This document shows, piece after piece, positions 54,601 to 62,283 of a DNA stretch of 64,000 nucleotides (position 1 is its first letter; every line of letters begins with the position of its first letter). The DNA is from Chitinophagales bacterium (GTDB lineage: Bacteria > Bacteroidota > Bacteroidia > Chitinophagales > LD1). The notes under the pieces are model-generated. The model searched no databases and was not told where the DNA came from. It saw nothing but the letters and a program-made list of their open reading frames with translations. The stretch spans positions 62,001 through 126,000 of the forward strand of contig JAHCHW010000012.1 of NCBI GenBank assembly GCA_026129525.1. The letters are read 5' to 3'. Position numbers and translations under genes: made by a program.

Positions 54601-57600
54601 TTCGGGCGATTATGTTTTTACGGCAACCAATTTCTGCGGCAGCACACAAAGCAGTGTGTATGTAAACTGGGAAATGGTTCCCACCGTAGTAGCTGCAGGT
54701 GCGAATGCCACTAACCTGTGCTCCGGCTCATCGCTGCAACTTATGGGAAGCAGTGCGGGTGCCACTTCATTCTCATGGAGCGGTCCCAACGGATTTTCTT
54801 CTACACAACAAAATCCGACTATTGTTAATCTCACTTTAGCTGACAGCGGTTTGTATGTTTTTACTGCCATCAATGTTTGCGGCACTACTTCTGCTTCGGT
54901 AAATGTAGATGCCGATACGCTGATAGAAAATGTGAGCATTACTTCATCGCCCAACGATACACTCTGCGCGGGCAATGCCATTCAGTTAACTGGCGGTGGC
55001 GACAATATCAACAACTGGAACTGGACGGGACCAAACGGTTTTGTTTCTGCCCAGCAAAATTCCGCTATTGCCAATGCCGGAACAGTTAACAGCGGAACTT
55101 ACTTCCTTACTGCCATCAATGCCTGCGGCAGCATAACCGATTCGCTGTTTGTGTTGGTTGATTCTATTCCTGTTTCACCGGCAAGTATTAACGGTTTGTT
55201 GACTGTGTGCGGATGGCAAACCGCTTCTTATACGGCTTCCAATATTTCGAATGCTGAATTTTATACATGGACACTGAGCAGTGGCGGCACCATCATTGCA
55301 GGGCAGGGCACTGCAACCATTGACGTTGCATGGGGCGGAGTGAACGGCACCTATGATTTATCTGTTACAGCGGGCAACCACTGCGGCAACAGCACAACCG
55401 CTTCAGTGCCGGTAGAGGTGCTACATCCCGCACCGGTGTTTGCATCGGGTATTATTGGCGATACACTCGGTTGCTACGGTGCCGAATCGTATTCGGTAGT
55501 TCCGGTAGCAGGTGCCAGTAATTATGCGTGGGCCGTAAACACGGGCGGAACAATTACTGCCGGGCAAGGAACAGAAAGTATTGATGTTGCATGGACAATG
55601 CCCGGTGGACCTTTTAATGTAAATGTTACAGTTTCGAACAGTTGCGGCAGTGCCGATACATCTCTCTTGCTTACTATCAATTTACCTCCGAATCACGTAG
55701 CGGCTGATGCTTCGCCTAATCCGGTTTGCGAAGGCGGTACACTGGCGCTTATTGGAAATCATAGCGAAGGCACTTCGTTTTACTGGCATGGACCGGCAGG
55801 GTTTACTTCTATTCTTGAAGATGACACCATCTATAATTTTCAGAACAGCAATGTGGGTACATACACTTTTATTGCCACTAACTATTGCGGCAGCGATTCA
55901 GCTTCGGTGAATGTTTCCATTTTGGTGCCGCCATCGAATGCCACCGCCATCTCCAACATTACCGGAACAGGTATTTGCACCAGCAGCATACTTAATTTAA
56001 GCGGCAGCGCTACGGGGGCTTCTAGTTATATCTGGCACGGACCGGACAGTTATGCTTCCACGCAGCAAAATCCGGTTCTTAACCCCGTTACCTTGGCGGA
56101 CAGCGGACAGTTTGTAATGATTGCTTTAAACGCCTGCGGCAGCGATACCGCTTATGTGGCGGTGGATGTGGATTCGATTATCAGTAACATGAGTATTACC
56201 GCTTCGCCAACCGATACGGTTTGCGTGGGCGATAATCTGCAACTGTTTGCTGATGGCATGCAGGTGAATACATGGAGTTGGACCGGCCCGAATGGTTTTG
56301 TTTCTACCGAACAAAATCCCTTGCTTACATCGCTTACTACTTCTGGTACGGGCAATTACATTGTAACAGGAACAAACGCCTGTGGCGATATGGTGGAAGC
56401 TATTTACATTGTGGTAAACACCATTCCTGTTTCGCCCGGTACTGTGAATGGTCTTTTAACCGTTTGTGGGCTTGATACTGCTGCCTACACTGCCGCAACT
56501 GTGAGCAATGCCGATTCGTACACATGGACTCTTTCAGGAGGAGGAAGCATTATAGCAGGGCAAGGCACCAATACCATACATATTGCATGGGGCGCAACTG
56601 CGGGCAACTACAGTATTTCAGTTATTACTACCAACAAGTGCGGCAGCAGCGCGGCAACTACTATTGGTGTTGATGTATTGCCTCCCGCTCCGGTAATGAA
56701 CACGTTTATTACGGGCGACACTTCCGTTTGTCCGAGTTTAGAAACATACAGCATTAGCCAAATTCCGAATGCCACAAGCTACACTTGGACCGTAAGCAGT
56801 GGAGGAAGTGTTGTATCAGGACAAAACACTTCTTCCATTAACGTAAACTGGACAACCGCAGGTGCACACACCATTACCGTAACTGCATCGAACACTTGCG
56901 GGGTTACCTCACCTGCCGCTATTGATGTTACGGTTCACCCTGCGCCAACGCCTGCTACTGTTACGCTTACCGATGATACCATTTGCGAAGGCAACAACAC
57001 CACTATTACCGCCACTAACTCTACAGGTGGAACAGTTTCATACAATTTCTACGATGCGGCAACGGGCGGAAATTTATTGGGTGTAAGCCCGCTCACGGTT
57101 TCGCCTGCACTTACTACCACCTATTATCTCGAACTCGAGAATCAATTCGGTTGTAAAAACAGCGGAGGCAGAACACCGGTTACCGTGTATGTGCTTCCCG
57201 CTCCGGCTATACTGAGCATTACACCCGATAACAGTTCGATTTGCTACAACACTTCTACCACCATTACTGCGGTTACTACTGCCGGTGCCACCATTACCTG
57301 GTGGGACAGCCCCGCAGGCGGCAACCTGCTCGAAACAGGCAACACCTTCCAAACGCCCGACTTAACTGCCGATGTTACTTATTATGTATTGGCAACTTCT
57401 TCGGGCGGATGCGATAACCTGCAAGGTATGGTGCCGGTGAGTGTGAGCGTAATTCCGCTGCCGGAAGTAACGATTACCAGCGATAAAGACAACCACACTG
57501 TTTTTCCGGGCGAAGCCATTACGTTTACCGCCCTTCCTGCGGGCTACGCTAATTATGAGTTTTTTGTGAACCGTGTTTCGGTGCAAAGCGGCAGTTTGAA

Positions 57601-57943
57601 TACTTGGACTACCGAAAGCCTGAATGATAAGGACACCGTATCGGTAATTGCTACCGACAACGGCTGCAACAGTGTGGCAGATGAAGTAGTGGTTACCGTG
57701 GTTGATTTTCCGAATGCGTTTACACCCAACAACGATGGCGTGAACGATATTTTTCTGAAAGGCTACGACCTCATTATCCTTAACCGCTGGGGGCAGGAGC
57801 TCTACCGCGGCTTAGATGGCTGGGATGGTATGTATAACGGCACTAAAGTAGCCGCTGGCACATACTATTACCTCGTAACTATCGAAAGCATGACCGACCG
57901 TAAGAATGTAATTAAAGGAACGGTATTGCTGATTGGGGAGTAA
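48698..57943 (+). CDS. giant modular T9SS-secreted protein of tandem Ig/PKD-like repeats
   Basis: 3081 residues. Signal peptide (1-20, LLLALAIGFCITTVYAQ). An N-terminal domain of six or so propeller-like repeats (25-430; GGYVVTGSTNSG, GGFVVAGYVHQ). Then: one divergent Ig-like module; five 88-residue modules (539-978; WFTGSCGG); nine about 86-residue PKD-like modules (979-1750; NPCPxSxxYSI ... NWTTAGGPYTVSV); Ig-like modules with NPxCxG and WxGPNGF mixed with PKD-like modules (1751-2747), including a five-module duplication; two Ig-like modules; and the type B gliding C-terminal domain (FPNAFTPNNDGVNDIF, NRWGQELYRG). A predicted cell-surface adhesin or matrix filament. Its 3' end faces murC. 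Confidence 0.92.
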   Translation: MRPPLLLALAIGFCITTVYAQQNTFRISYNFSAIDIPGAVIQNPAGNYVMAGTAASFIPIRGNVTELDVNGNIVWTKGYLASIATEISDIKNVSGGGYVVTGSTNSGCLLARLDNTGAVVWANRYRVGSSTREYGSKVIQASDGGFVVAGYVHQADPDGGGPLARQDSANLFCMKVNSAGTLLWAKVFFVTTAYIDDHYLRDVAEVSDGYIFVGNMTTSAGDGPKDAILLKTDLNNGTLQWIKRFAGGSNSQSANTVTRLSGTQVLVSGYENSRMYYLRLNSDGTTPSPAGRTFTFPGLLAVAEGYSAVVTHDGHYAFMGNYIVPFSFSFTAFLMKVNSGTGNAIFTRSYNAGLSSILPIGTQVADSGYILNMTAQQIPSFNYHVIKTDVNGLLNNSNCPQSNVSPSASNYTPTLNNVSPLEISGASTNSVSFTVSNLNPIIVIDCSTPACTPPATPTAVASASPICSGTATTISGSGSGSGVTYKVYTAATGGTFLGNAPLSVSPSATTTYYVEAELDATPGCVSSSRGSVTVTVHTPPTAPTGITGTTSICNGSSTTLTVSGGSNGSGATVQWFTGSCGGTSVGTGNSITVSPTSNTTYYVRRVGNTTCTNTTTCASVTVTVQTPPTAPTGITGITTICNGTSTTLTVSGGSNGSGANVEWFTGSCGGTFIGTGNSITVSPGTNTTYYVRRTGNTACTTSTACASVTVTVQTPPTAPTSITGTTTICNGTSTTLTVSGGSNGSGATVEWFTGSCGGTPAGTGNSITVSPSTTTTYYVRRTGNTSCTASTTCASVTVTVETPPTAPTGITGTTTICNGTSTTLTVSGGSNGSGATVEWFTGSCGGTAAGTGNSITVSPSTTTTYYVRRTGTTSCTNSTTCASVTVTVQTPPTAPTGITGTTTICNGDATTLTVSGGSNGSGATVEWFTGSCGGTPAGTGNSITVSPSTTTTYYVRRTGNTACTNSTACVNTTVTVVNPPTVISAVSGAVNPCPGSQAYSISAVTNATNYTWSVSGGGTITGGQGTTGITVNWTTAGGPYTVSVVASNSCGSVSNTTSVTVQNAAPSSISSITGSSNPCPGSQAYSISAVTNATSYVWSVSAGGTITSGQGTTGITVNWTTAGGPYTISVVASNSCGSVSNSASVTVQNAAPASVSSVSGNTSPCPGNQNYNISAVPNATSYTWSVSAGGTITSGQGTTGITVNWTTAGGPYTVSVVASNSCGSASNSTTVNVQPLPGTIGAISGNNNPCPGAQTYSIASVANASTYTWSVGSGGTITGGQGTTSITINWTTSGGPYTVSVTAGNTCGTVGTSLNVNVQNPTPGAVGAIAGNTNPCPGSQAYSISAVTNATNYTWSVSGGGTITGGQGTTGITVNWTTAGGPYTVSVVASNACGSTSNSVNVNVQNAAPTVVGAISGDINPCPVSENYSIAAVTNATNYTWSVSGGGTITSGQGTTGITVNWTSAGGPYTVSVVASNSCGSASNSVAVNVRDAAPTVVGAISGDVNPCPVPENYSIAAVTNATNYTWSVSGGGTITSGQGTTSITVDWTTAGGPYTVSVIASNSCGSASNSVAVNVRNAAPTVVGAISGDVNPCPVSENYSIAAVTNATNYTWSVSGGGTITSGQGTTGITVNWTTAGGPYTVSVIASNSCGSASNSVAVDVRDAAPTTVSAISGNMNPCPVSENYSIAAVTNATNYTWSVSGGGTITSGQGTTAITVNWTSDGGPYTISVIASNSCGNASNTAQVIVEPNVTGVSATLSPNPACAGNTVNFTGSGNGVTNWNWTGPNGFNSTLQNPSIAVIQTNAAGIYTLTAGSVCGTVIVHDTLTVNDVPQNVSATVSPNPACVGNTIQFTGSGQNVDSWAWSGPDNFSSAQQNPSIASATLNANGNYTLAATNTCGTTNAVTSLLVHEPPVNVQASANPNPVCDGAALTLSGSAGGATSYTWSGPNNFSSNSVNAAVTNFSSADSGDYVFTATNFCGSTQSSVYVNWEMVPTVVAAGANATNLCSGSSLQLMGSSAGATSFSWSGPNGFSSTQQNPTIVNLTLADSGLYVFTAINVCGTTSASVNVDADTLIENVSITSSPNDTLCAGNAIQLTGGGDNINNWNWTGPNGFVSAQQNSAIANAGTVNSGTYFLTAINACGSITDSLFVLVDSIPVSPASINGLLTVCGWQTASYTASNISNAEFYTWTLSSGGTIIAGQGTATIDVAWGGVNGTYDLSVTAGNHCGNSTTASVPVEVLHPAPVFASGIIGDTLGCYGAESYSVVPVAGASNYAWAVNTGGTITAGQGTESIDVAWTMPGGPFNVNVTVSNSCGSADTSLLLTINLPPNHVAADASPNPVCEGGTLALIGNHSEGTSFYWHGPAGFTSILEDDTIYNFQNSNVGTYTFIATNYCGSDSASVNVSILVPPSNATAISNITGTGICTSSILNLSGSATGASSYIWHGPDSYASTQQNPVLNPVTLADSGQFVMIALNACGSDTAYVAVDVDSIISNMSITASPTDTVCVGDNLQLFADGMQVNTWSWTGPNGFVSTEQNPLLTSLTTSGTGNYIVTGTNACGDMVEAIYIVVNTIPVSPGTVNGLLTVCGLDTAAYTAATVSNADSYTWTLSGGGSIIAGQGTNTIHIAWGATAGNYSISVITTNKCGSSAATTIGVDVLPPAPVMNTFITGDTSVCPSLETYSISQIPNATSYTWTVSSGGSVVSGQNTSSINVNWTTAGAHTITVTASNTCGVTSPAAIDVTVHPAPTPATVTLTDDTICEGNNTTITATNSTGGTVSYNFYDAATGGNLLGVSPLTVSPALTTTYYLELENQFGCKNSGGRTPVTVYVLPAPAILSITPDNSSICYNTSTTITAVTTAGATITWWDSPAGGNLLETGNTFQTPDLTADVTYYVLATSSGGCDNLQGMVPVSVSVIPLPEVTITSDKDNHTVFPGEAITFTALPAGYANYEFFVNRVSVQSGSLNTWTTESLNDKDTVSVIATDNGCNSVADEVVVTVVDFPNAFTPNNDGVNDIFLKGYDLIILNRWGQELYRGLDGWDGMYNGTKVAAGTYYYLVTIESMTDRKNVIKGTVLLIGE
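50312..51631 (+). repeat. five tandem 264-base repeats (88-residue modules)
   Basis: Starts at 50312, 50576, 50840, 51104 and 51368, each opening PPTAPTxITG and containing TICNGTSTTLTVSGGSNGSG. The copies are nearly identical in protein and highly similar in DNA. Confidence 0.92.
51632..53947 (+). repeat. nine tandem repeats of about 258 bases (PKD-like modules)
   Basis: Each has a NPCPxSxxYSI start, NATNYTWSVSGGGTIT, GQGTTGITVNWT and GGPYTVSV. The last four copies (from about 52919, PCPVSENYSIAAV) are the most alike, as expected from recent unequal recombination. Confidence 0.92.
54434..55684 (+). repeat. higher-order repeat, copy 1 (five-domain unit)
   Basis: 417 residues (1913-2329): three Ig-like modules (PPVNVQASANPNPVC; NATNLCSGSSLQL; ENVSITSSPNDTLC) then two PKD-like modules (IPVSPASINGLLTVCG; APVFASGIIGDT). 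The same order repeats in 55685-56938. Confidence 0.82.
55685..56938 (+). repeat. higher-order repeat, copy 2 (five-domain unit)
   Basis: 418 residues (2330-2747): PPNHVAADASPNPVC; NITGTGICTSSILNL; SNMSITASPTDTVC; IPVSPGTVNGLLTVCG; APVMNTFITGDT. Each module matches its counterpart in copy 1 better than the other modules. Confidence 0.82.
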
Positions 57944-57988
57944 TGAAATGAACGGTGAGATGTTCTGCTTATAGAAAAGTGGAACATC

Positions 57989-59350
57989 TTACACCATAGC
58001 CAGTACCTGTTTTATTTCTTCCAGATACTTATCAATATCTCCTGCGCCTATGGTCGCCAACACCTCCACATTGTTTAGCTGCTGAATGGTTTGCACTAAA
58101 TCTTGTTTTGTAATCAGTTGTTTGCTGCTACAGGTGAGTCTATCGAAAATGAGCTGAGAGGTAACGCCTTCAATGGGTTGTTCGCGCGCAGGATAGATAT
58201 CAAGCAGGATAACTTCATCAGCAATGCTGAGGGCTTGGGCAAAACCTTCTGCCAAATCGCGGGTGCGTGTGTAAAGGTGCGGCTGAAAAACCGCAGTTAT
58301 TTTTTTCTTGGGGTAAAGTTCTTTTACCGATTCGAGAAACACGCGGATTTCTTCGGGGTGATGAGCATAGTCGTCAATAAAAGTTAGGCGCTCATTTTCA
58401 AAAACTTTTTCGAATCTGCGCTTTATTCCTTTGAAAGATGCCAGCGCAGATTTAATGTGCTCCTCGGTAATTTTTAATTCCAAAGCAATGGTAATGGCAG
58501 CAATGGCATTTTCAATGTTATGATAGCCACCTATGTTTAGGCGAAAACTTTTCAACTCGGTGCCGTAATAGCTTATGTTGAACAGATAACCTCCGTCTAC
58601 CACCCAATACTTGCTGCAATACACATCGGCTTCCGTGTCGTTGAGCGAATAAAAAGCTTTGTCCAACACCGGAAGTTTATTGTTGATACTCTGATTGGTT
58701 TTTATCGCCAGAAAACCTTCTTCCGAAATTTTATTGGCAAACTCAATGAATGCTTCATCAATGGCTTCTTTGCTTCCGTAAATATCAAGATGGTCAGTAT
58801 CAACGGCTGTTATTACTGCCATATCGGGCGCAAGCCGGTGAAACGAACGGTCAAATTCATCGGCTTCAATCACCACCACATCACTATGCCCTTGCAAAAA
58901 GTTGGAGTTGTAGTTAACTGCAATACCTCCCAAAAATGCCGAGCATCCAAAACCTGATTGGGTAAGTATGTGGGCTATCATGGAACTGACCGTGGTTTTT
59001 CCGTGTGAGCCGGCAACTGCAATCGTAAACTTATCGGCAGAAATAATGCCGAGCACTTCGCTGCGCTTTTTCAGGTTGTAATGGTTGTTTCGGTAGAAGC
59101 TTAATCCTTTGTGCTCTTTCGGAATGGCAGGCGTATAAACCACTAAGTCCACTTCCTTCGGATACAAATTCAAATCATCTTCAAAAGTTACTGCAATGTC
59201 TTCGCGTTGAAGTTCATCGGTAAGCGCTGTGGGGGTTTTATCGTAGCCGCTTACCCGGGCGCCCATGCTTTTGAAATAACGTGCCAGGGCGCTCATGCCT
59301 ATTCCGCCAATGCCGAGAAAATATACTCGCTTAATTTCGTGAAGATTCAT
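57989..59350 (-). CDS. murC: UDP-N-acetylmuramate--L-alanine ligase
   Basis: 453 residues. Mur ligase adding L-Ala to UDP-MurNAc in the cytoplasm. N-terminal Rossmann domain (YFLGIGGIGMSALARYFK), ATP-binding AGSHGKTTVSSM, the central EADEFDRSFHRLAPDMAVIT with catalytic residues, VDTDHLDIYG and DDYAHHPEEI, typical of MurC. Last gene of this part of the cell-wall cluster: no ftsQ, ftsA or ftsZ follows, and the giant gene converges on it. It lies 8 bases after the DUF5615 gene. Confidence 0.96.
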   Translation of the reverse strand: MNLHEIKRVYFLGIGGIGMSALARYFKSMGARVSGYDKTPTALTDELQREDIAVTFEDDLNLYPKEVDLVVYTPAIPKEHKGLSFYRNNHYNLKKRSEVLGIISADKFTIAVAGSHGKTTVSSMIAHILTQSGFGCSAFLGGIAVNYNSNFLQGHSDVVVIEADEFDRSFHRLAPDMAVITAVDTDHLDIYGSKEAIDEAFIEFANKISEEGFLAIKTNQSINNKLPVLDKAFYSLNDTEADVYCSKYWVVDGGYLFNISYYGTELKSFRLNIGGYHNIENAIAAITIALELKITEEHIKSALASFKGIKRRFEKVFENERLTFIDDYAHHPEEIRVFLESVKELYPKKKITAVFQPHLYTRTRDLAEGFAQALSIADEVILLDIYPAREQPIEGVTSQLIFDRLTCSSKQLITKQDLVQTIQQLNNVEVLATIGAGDIDKYLEEIKQVLAMV

Positions 59351-59358
59351 TGTAAGTG

Positions 59359-59730
59359 CTAAACTGATTTAATGGGGAGTAACCTTACTCTAATCTGATC
59401 GGTTTCAATTACTACAAAAGCGCCTTTCTTTAATTCATCTTCCAGCAACTTCAAGTGTTGCGATAATGTTTGAATCATAAAGTCAAGAGTTAGCGGCTCT
59501 GCCCTGAATAGAATAACGGAAGGTTTCCCTCTGCCACTAAGCGCATGTATTCGGCTGAAATCTAAATCGTGTGTAATAATTATCTGCTGGTTTAAGAAAG
59601 CAAATTCAAAATTTTTTTCGTCCGGCTTGCCAAGTAATTTTAGTTCGCGGACATGAATTGCATCGTGGCCTAACTGCTTAATGGCAAAAGCCTGCGAAGG
59701 CGCAATGTTTTCGTCCAGTAAAAAAATCAT
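59359..59730 (-). CDS. DUF5615-family PIN-like protein, probable toxin
   Basis: 123 residues: IFLLDENIAPSQAFAIKQLGHDAIHV with the acidic D6-E7 pair and IITHDLDFSRI with further acidic residues, the pattern of DUF5615 PIN-like nucleases. It overlaps the DUF433 gene by 4 bases (ATGA-type coupling). DUF433/DUF5615 pairs are commonly listed as toxin-antitoxin modules; the target RNA is unknown. It lies 8 bases upstream of murC, so it splits the murG-murC junction. Confidence 0.8.
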   Translation of the reverse strand: MIFLLDENIAPSQAFAIKQLGHDAIHVRELKLLGKPDEKNFEFAFLNQQIIITHDLDFSRIHALSGRGKPSVILFRAEPLTLDFMIQTLSQHLKLLEDELKKGAFVVIETDQIRVRLLPIKSV

Positions 59731-59972
59731 GATGCTTTCTTCAATGGAATGATACGGTAATCAACTGCACCGGCAGCAAATGCAATTGCTTCCAACACAT
59801 CCTCACGGCTCAACCAATCAAACTCTTTCAACAATTCATCCATTGTCATCCCTCCCGAAAGGTAGGCAAGAACAGATGCCACAGGCATACGTGTTCCTTT
59901 AATACATGGTTTGCCGAAACAAACCTCCGGGTCAACTGTTATTCGCTGAAAATTGCTGAAGGTGTAAGTCAT
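59727..59972 (-). CDS. DUF433 domain protein, probable antitoxin
   Basis: 81 residues: the DUF433 signature is seen in ITVDPEVCFGKPCIKGTRMPV, VLAYLSGGMTMDELLKEFDW and LSREDVLEAIAFAA, a small DNA-binding-type helical fold. It is the upstream partner of the DUF5615 gene, and the stop and start overlap by 4 bases. A perfect TATTTTTG element lies 4 bases before the ATG, so the pair can be transcribed independently of murG. Confidence 0.85.
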   Translation of the reverse strand: MTYTFSNFQRITVDPEVCFGKPCIKGTRMPVASVLAYLSGGMTMDELLKEFDWLSREDVLEAIAFAAGAVDYRIIPLKKAS

Positions 59973-59976
59973 GCAT

Positions 59977-59984
59977 CAAAAATA
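59977..59984 (-). promoter_or_regulatory. -7 element 4 bases before the DUF433 start
   Basis: TATTTTTG on the minus strand, an exact TAnnTTTG match, then ATGC and the ATG. It lies in the short gap between murG and the DUF433 gene. Confidence 0.5.
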
Positions 59985-59997
59985 GAGAATAAAATTT

Positions 59998-61098
59998 CTA
60001 TCCCCGTTCCGCTACTTTCAAAATCTCTCTTACAATTCTCTCCGCTGCATCGGGAATTGCCATTGCCCGAATGTTTTTACTCAACATTTCTTGTTTTGCT
60101 TTATCCGCCAGCAAATCGAAAGCAGCGCCAATCAAATTTACTTTGGCTTCGCTGTCTTTAATCATTATGGCGGCTTCGCGGTTTACCAAAGCCATGGCGT
60201 TGTGTGTTTGATGGTCTTCGGCAACATTGGGTGAAGGAACGAGAATAACCGGCTTGCCTACAATTTGTAACTCGGAAATGGATAGTGCGCCTGCTCTTGC
60301 CACAATTACATCGGCACAATCGTAGGCGTAATCCATACGGTCAACAAACTGCAATACTTTCAAATTCGGCACTTTTTCTGCCAGATGTTTGTAATCGTTG
60401 AAGTAGAATTTTCCGGTTTGCCAAAGCACCTGCACTTCGCTTTCTTTTATTCGTTCAATGGCAAACTCTACTGCCTGGTTCAGTGTTTTTGCACCGAGGC
60501 TTCCTCCGGTAATAAACACAATTTTCCTTTCGGGATTTAAACCGAAGTAAAGCGCTGCTTGAGTGCGATTGCCTGTTCGGTTTACAATTTCCTGACGAAC
60601 CGGATTGCCGGTTACTACAATTTTTTCTTTCGGAAAAACTTTTTCCATGCCTTCGTAACCCGTGCAAATTACTTTGGCGTTTTTTGCGAGTAACTTGTTT
60701 GTTACTCCCGCAAACGAATTTTGTTCCTGAATAACAGTAGGTATTCCCATCCAACCTGCCACACGCAGCAATGGTCCGCTGGCGTAGCCGCCCACACCAA
60801 CTGCCACGTTCGGTTTAAACCCGCTGATGATTTTGTAAGCGTTGTAAAGGCTCGAAATAAGTTTGAATGGAAGCGTAAGATTTTTGATTAGTGAGCCGCG
60901 CTGAAAACCTGCAATGTTCAGCCCTTTAATTTCGTAACCGGCTTGCGGCACTTTTTCCATTTCCATTCTGCCCTGTGCGCCTACAAACAAAATTTTTGCG
61001 GTCGGCACTTTCTCTTTAATGGCATTGGCAATGGCAATTGCCGGAAAAATATGTCCGCCTGTTCCTCCGCCCGAAATGATAACGCGCAACTCACTCAT
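59998..61098 (-). CDS. murG: UDP-N-acetylglucosamine--N-acetylmuramyl-(pentapeptide) pyrophosphoryl-undecaprenol GlcNAc transferase
   Basis: 366 residues from the ATG at 61098, making lipid II at the inner face of the membrane. Glycine-rich loops GGGTGGHIFPAIAIA and VGVGGYASGPLL, the acceptor QEQNSFAGVTNK, and the donor-site GGSLGAKTLNQAV, VIVARAGALSISEL and NVAEDHQTHNA. The frame is open to 61128, but those residues lie in ftsW. The gene overlaps the end of ftsW by 8 bases (translational coupling). The normal neighbour murC is 650 bases away because of the inserted toxin-antitoxin-like pair. Confidence 0.96.
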   Translation of the reverse strand: MSELRVIISGGGTGGHIFPAIAIANAIKEKVPTAKILFVGAQGRMEMEKVPQAGYEIKGLNIAGFQRGSLIKNLTLPFKLISSLYNAYKIISGFKPNVAVGVGGYASGPLLRVAGWMGIPTVIQEQNSFAGVTNKLLAKNAKVICTGYEGMEKVFPKEKIVVTGNPVRQEIVNRTGNRTQAALYFGLNPERKIVFITGGSLGAKTLNQAVEFAIERIKESEVQVLWQTGKFYFNDYKHLAEKVPNLKVLQFVDRMDYAYDCADVIVARAGALSISELQIVGKPVILVPSPNVAEDHQTHNAMALVNREAAIMIKDSEAKVNLIGAAFDLLADKAKQEMLSKNIRAMAIPDAAERIVREILKVAERG

Positions 61099-62272
61099 GT
61101 GCTTCTTCCGATTTTTCTTCTTCCACATTTCGCGAAACCGAAAGTATAATACCGAAAGCGAGCGAAGTAAAAATGACGGAGCTTCCGCCCATACTCACCA
61201 ACGGAAGCGTAACGCCCGTAACCGGAACTAAGTTGACGGTAACCGCCATGTTTATCATGGCTTGCGTAACAAGTGCAATGCCCAAACCAACTGCCAGCAA
61301 AGCCCCGAATGCTTTAGGCGCTTTTATTACAATGCGAATGCAGCGATACAAAAAGAACAGATACAGCAACACCATCATGGCGCCACCGGCTAAACCGTAT
61401 TCTTCAATAATAATGGCATAAATAAAATCGGAGTACGGATGCGGAAGAAAATTTTTCTGGTCGCTGCCGCCCGGATTTATTTTGAACAAGCCGCCTTTGG
61501 CAATGGCAATTTTTGCTTGTTGTATTTGGTAATCTTCATCGCCCAACTCGGTTTCTCCGCGCATGGTTTGCGTGTAGTTTTCAATGCGGTGTTTCCATGT
61601 AAGCATTCTTCCCTTCAATAAATCATCAGGCAACAAAAAAAGTAAGAGGAAGAACAAGGCGAACACTACCAAACTGATTCCCGAAACCATAGCGAGATGT
61701 TTTAGCGCAATTCTGCCGATGAACATTACAAACACCGAAGTAAAAAACAACATTACCGAAGTGGAAAGATTGTCGGGTGCAATCAGCACGCAGGTGATAA
61801 CGATGGGCAGAATAACCGGAATAAACGCTTCTTTAAAATCGCTGATTTGCTCTTGCTTTAACGAAAGCTGGCGGGCAAGAAACATAATGAGCGCCAGCTT
61901 TGCCAAATCGGAAGTTTGAAAAGTTAAGCCTATGCCGGGTAGCATAAGCCAACGGTTGGCATCGTTAATTTCTACCCCGAAAAACATGGTGTAGATGAGC
62001 AGGGGAATACTCAAAAACCAAAGCAACTGGGCAATGCGAGAGTAGTATTTGTAATCAATAAGGTGTGTAATGTACATGAGCGACAAACCAAACACCGCCA
62101 TCAGTATTTGCTTTATCAAATACTTTTCGCTGCCCACCTGCATTTTGTAAGCAAGCGTTCCGGTGGCGCTGTACACCGCAAGCATAGAAAAGATGAAAAG
62201 AAAAATTACCACCATCCAAATCATGCGGTCGCCACGCAGATACGTCCAGCCTTGTTCTATTGCTTTTGTCAT
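61091..62272 (-). CDS. ftsW: FtsW-type peptidoglycan glycosyltransferase (SEDS family)
   Basis: 393 residues with about ten membrane helices. SEDS glycosyltransferase signature PVTGVTLPLVSMGGSS near the C-terminus, MLPGIGLTFQTSDLAKLALIM in the middle and the extracellular loop with GDEDYQIQQAKIAIAKGG. FtsW polymerises glycan at the septum; the closely related RodA is excluded mainly by the position beside murG. It begins 11 bases after the unknown membrane protein, where murD would normally sit. Confidence 0.92.
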   Translation of the reverse strand: MTKAIEQGWTYLRGDRMIWMVVIFLFIFSMLAVYSATGTLAYKMQVGSEKYLIKQILMAVFGLSLMYITHLIDYKYYSRIAQLLWFLSIPLLIYTMFFGVEINDANRWLMLPGIGLTFQTSDLAKLALIMFLARQLSLKQEQISDFKEAFIPVILPIVITCVLIAPDNLSTSVMLFFTSVFVMFIGRIALKHLAMVSGISLVVFALFFLLLFLLPDDLLKGRMLTWKHRIENYTQTMRGETELGDEDYQIQQAKIAIAKGGLFKINPGGSDQKNFLPHPYSDFIYAIIIEEYGLAGGAMMVLLYLFFLYRCIRIVIKAPKAFGALLAVGLGIALVTQAMINMAVTVNLVPVTGVTLPLVSMGGSSVIFTSLAFGIILSVSRNVEEEKSEEAHE

Positions 62273-62283
62273 ACGAAATTTTG

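Noticed and set aside
61439..61919. Plus-strand ORFs across ftsW
   Set aside because: Complement of membrane-helix coding sequence; no independent support.
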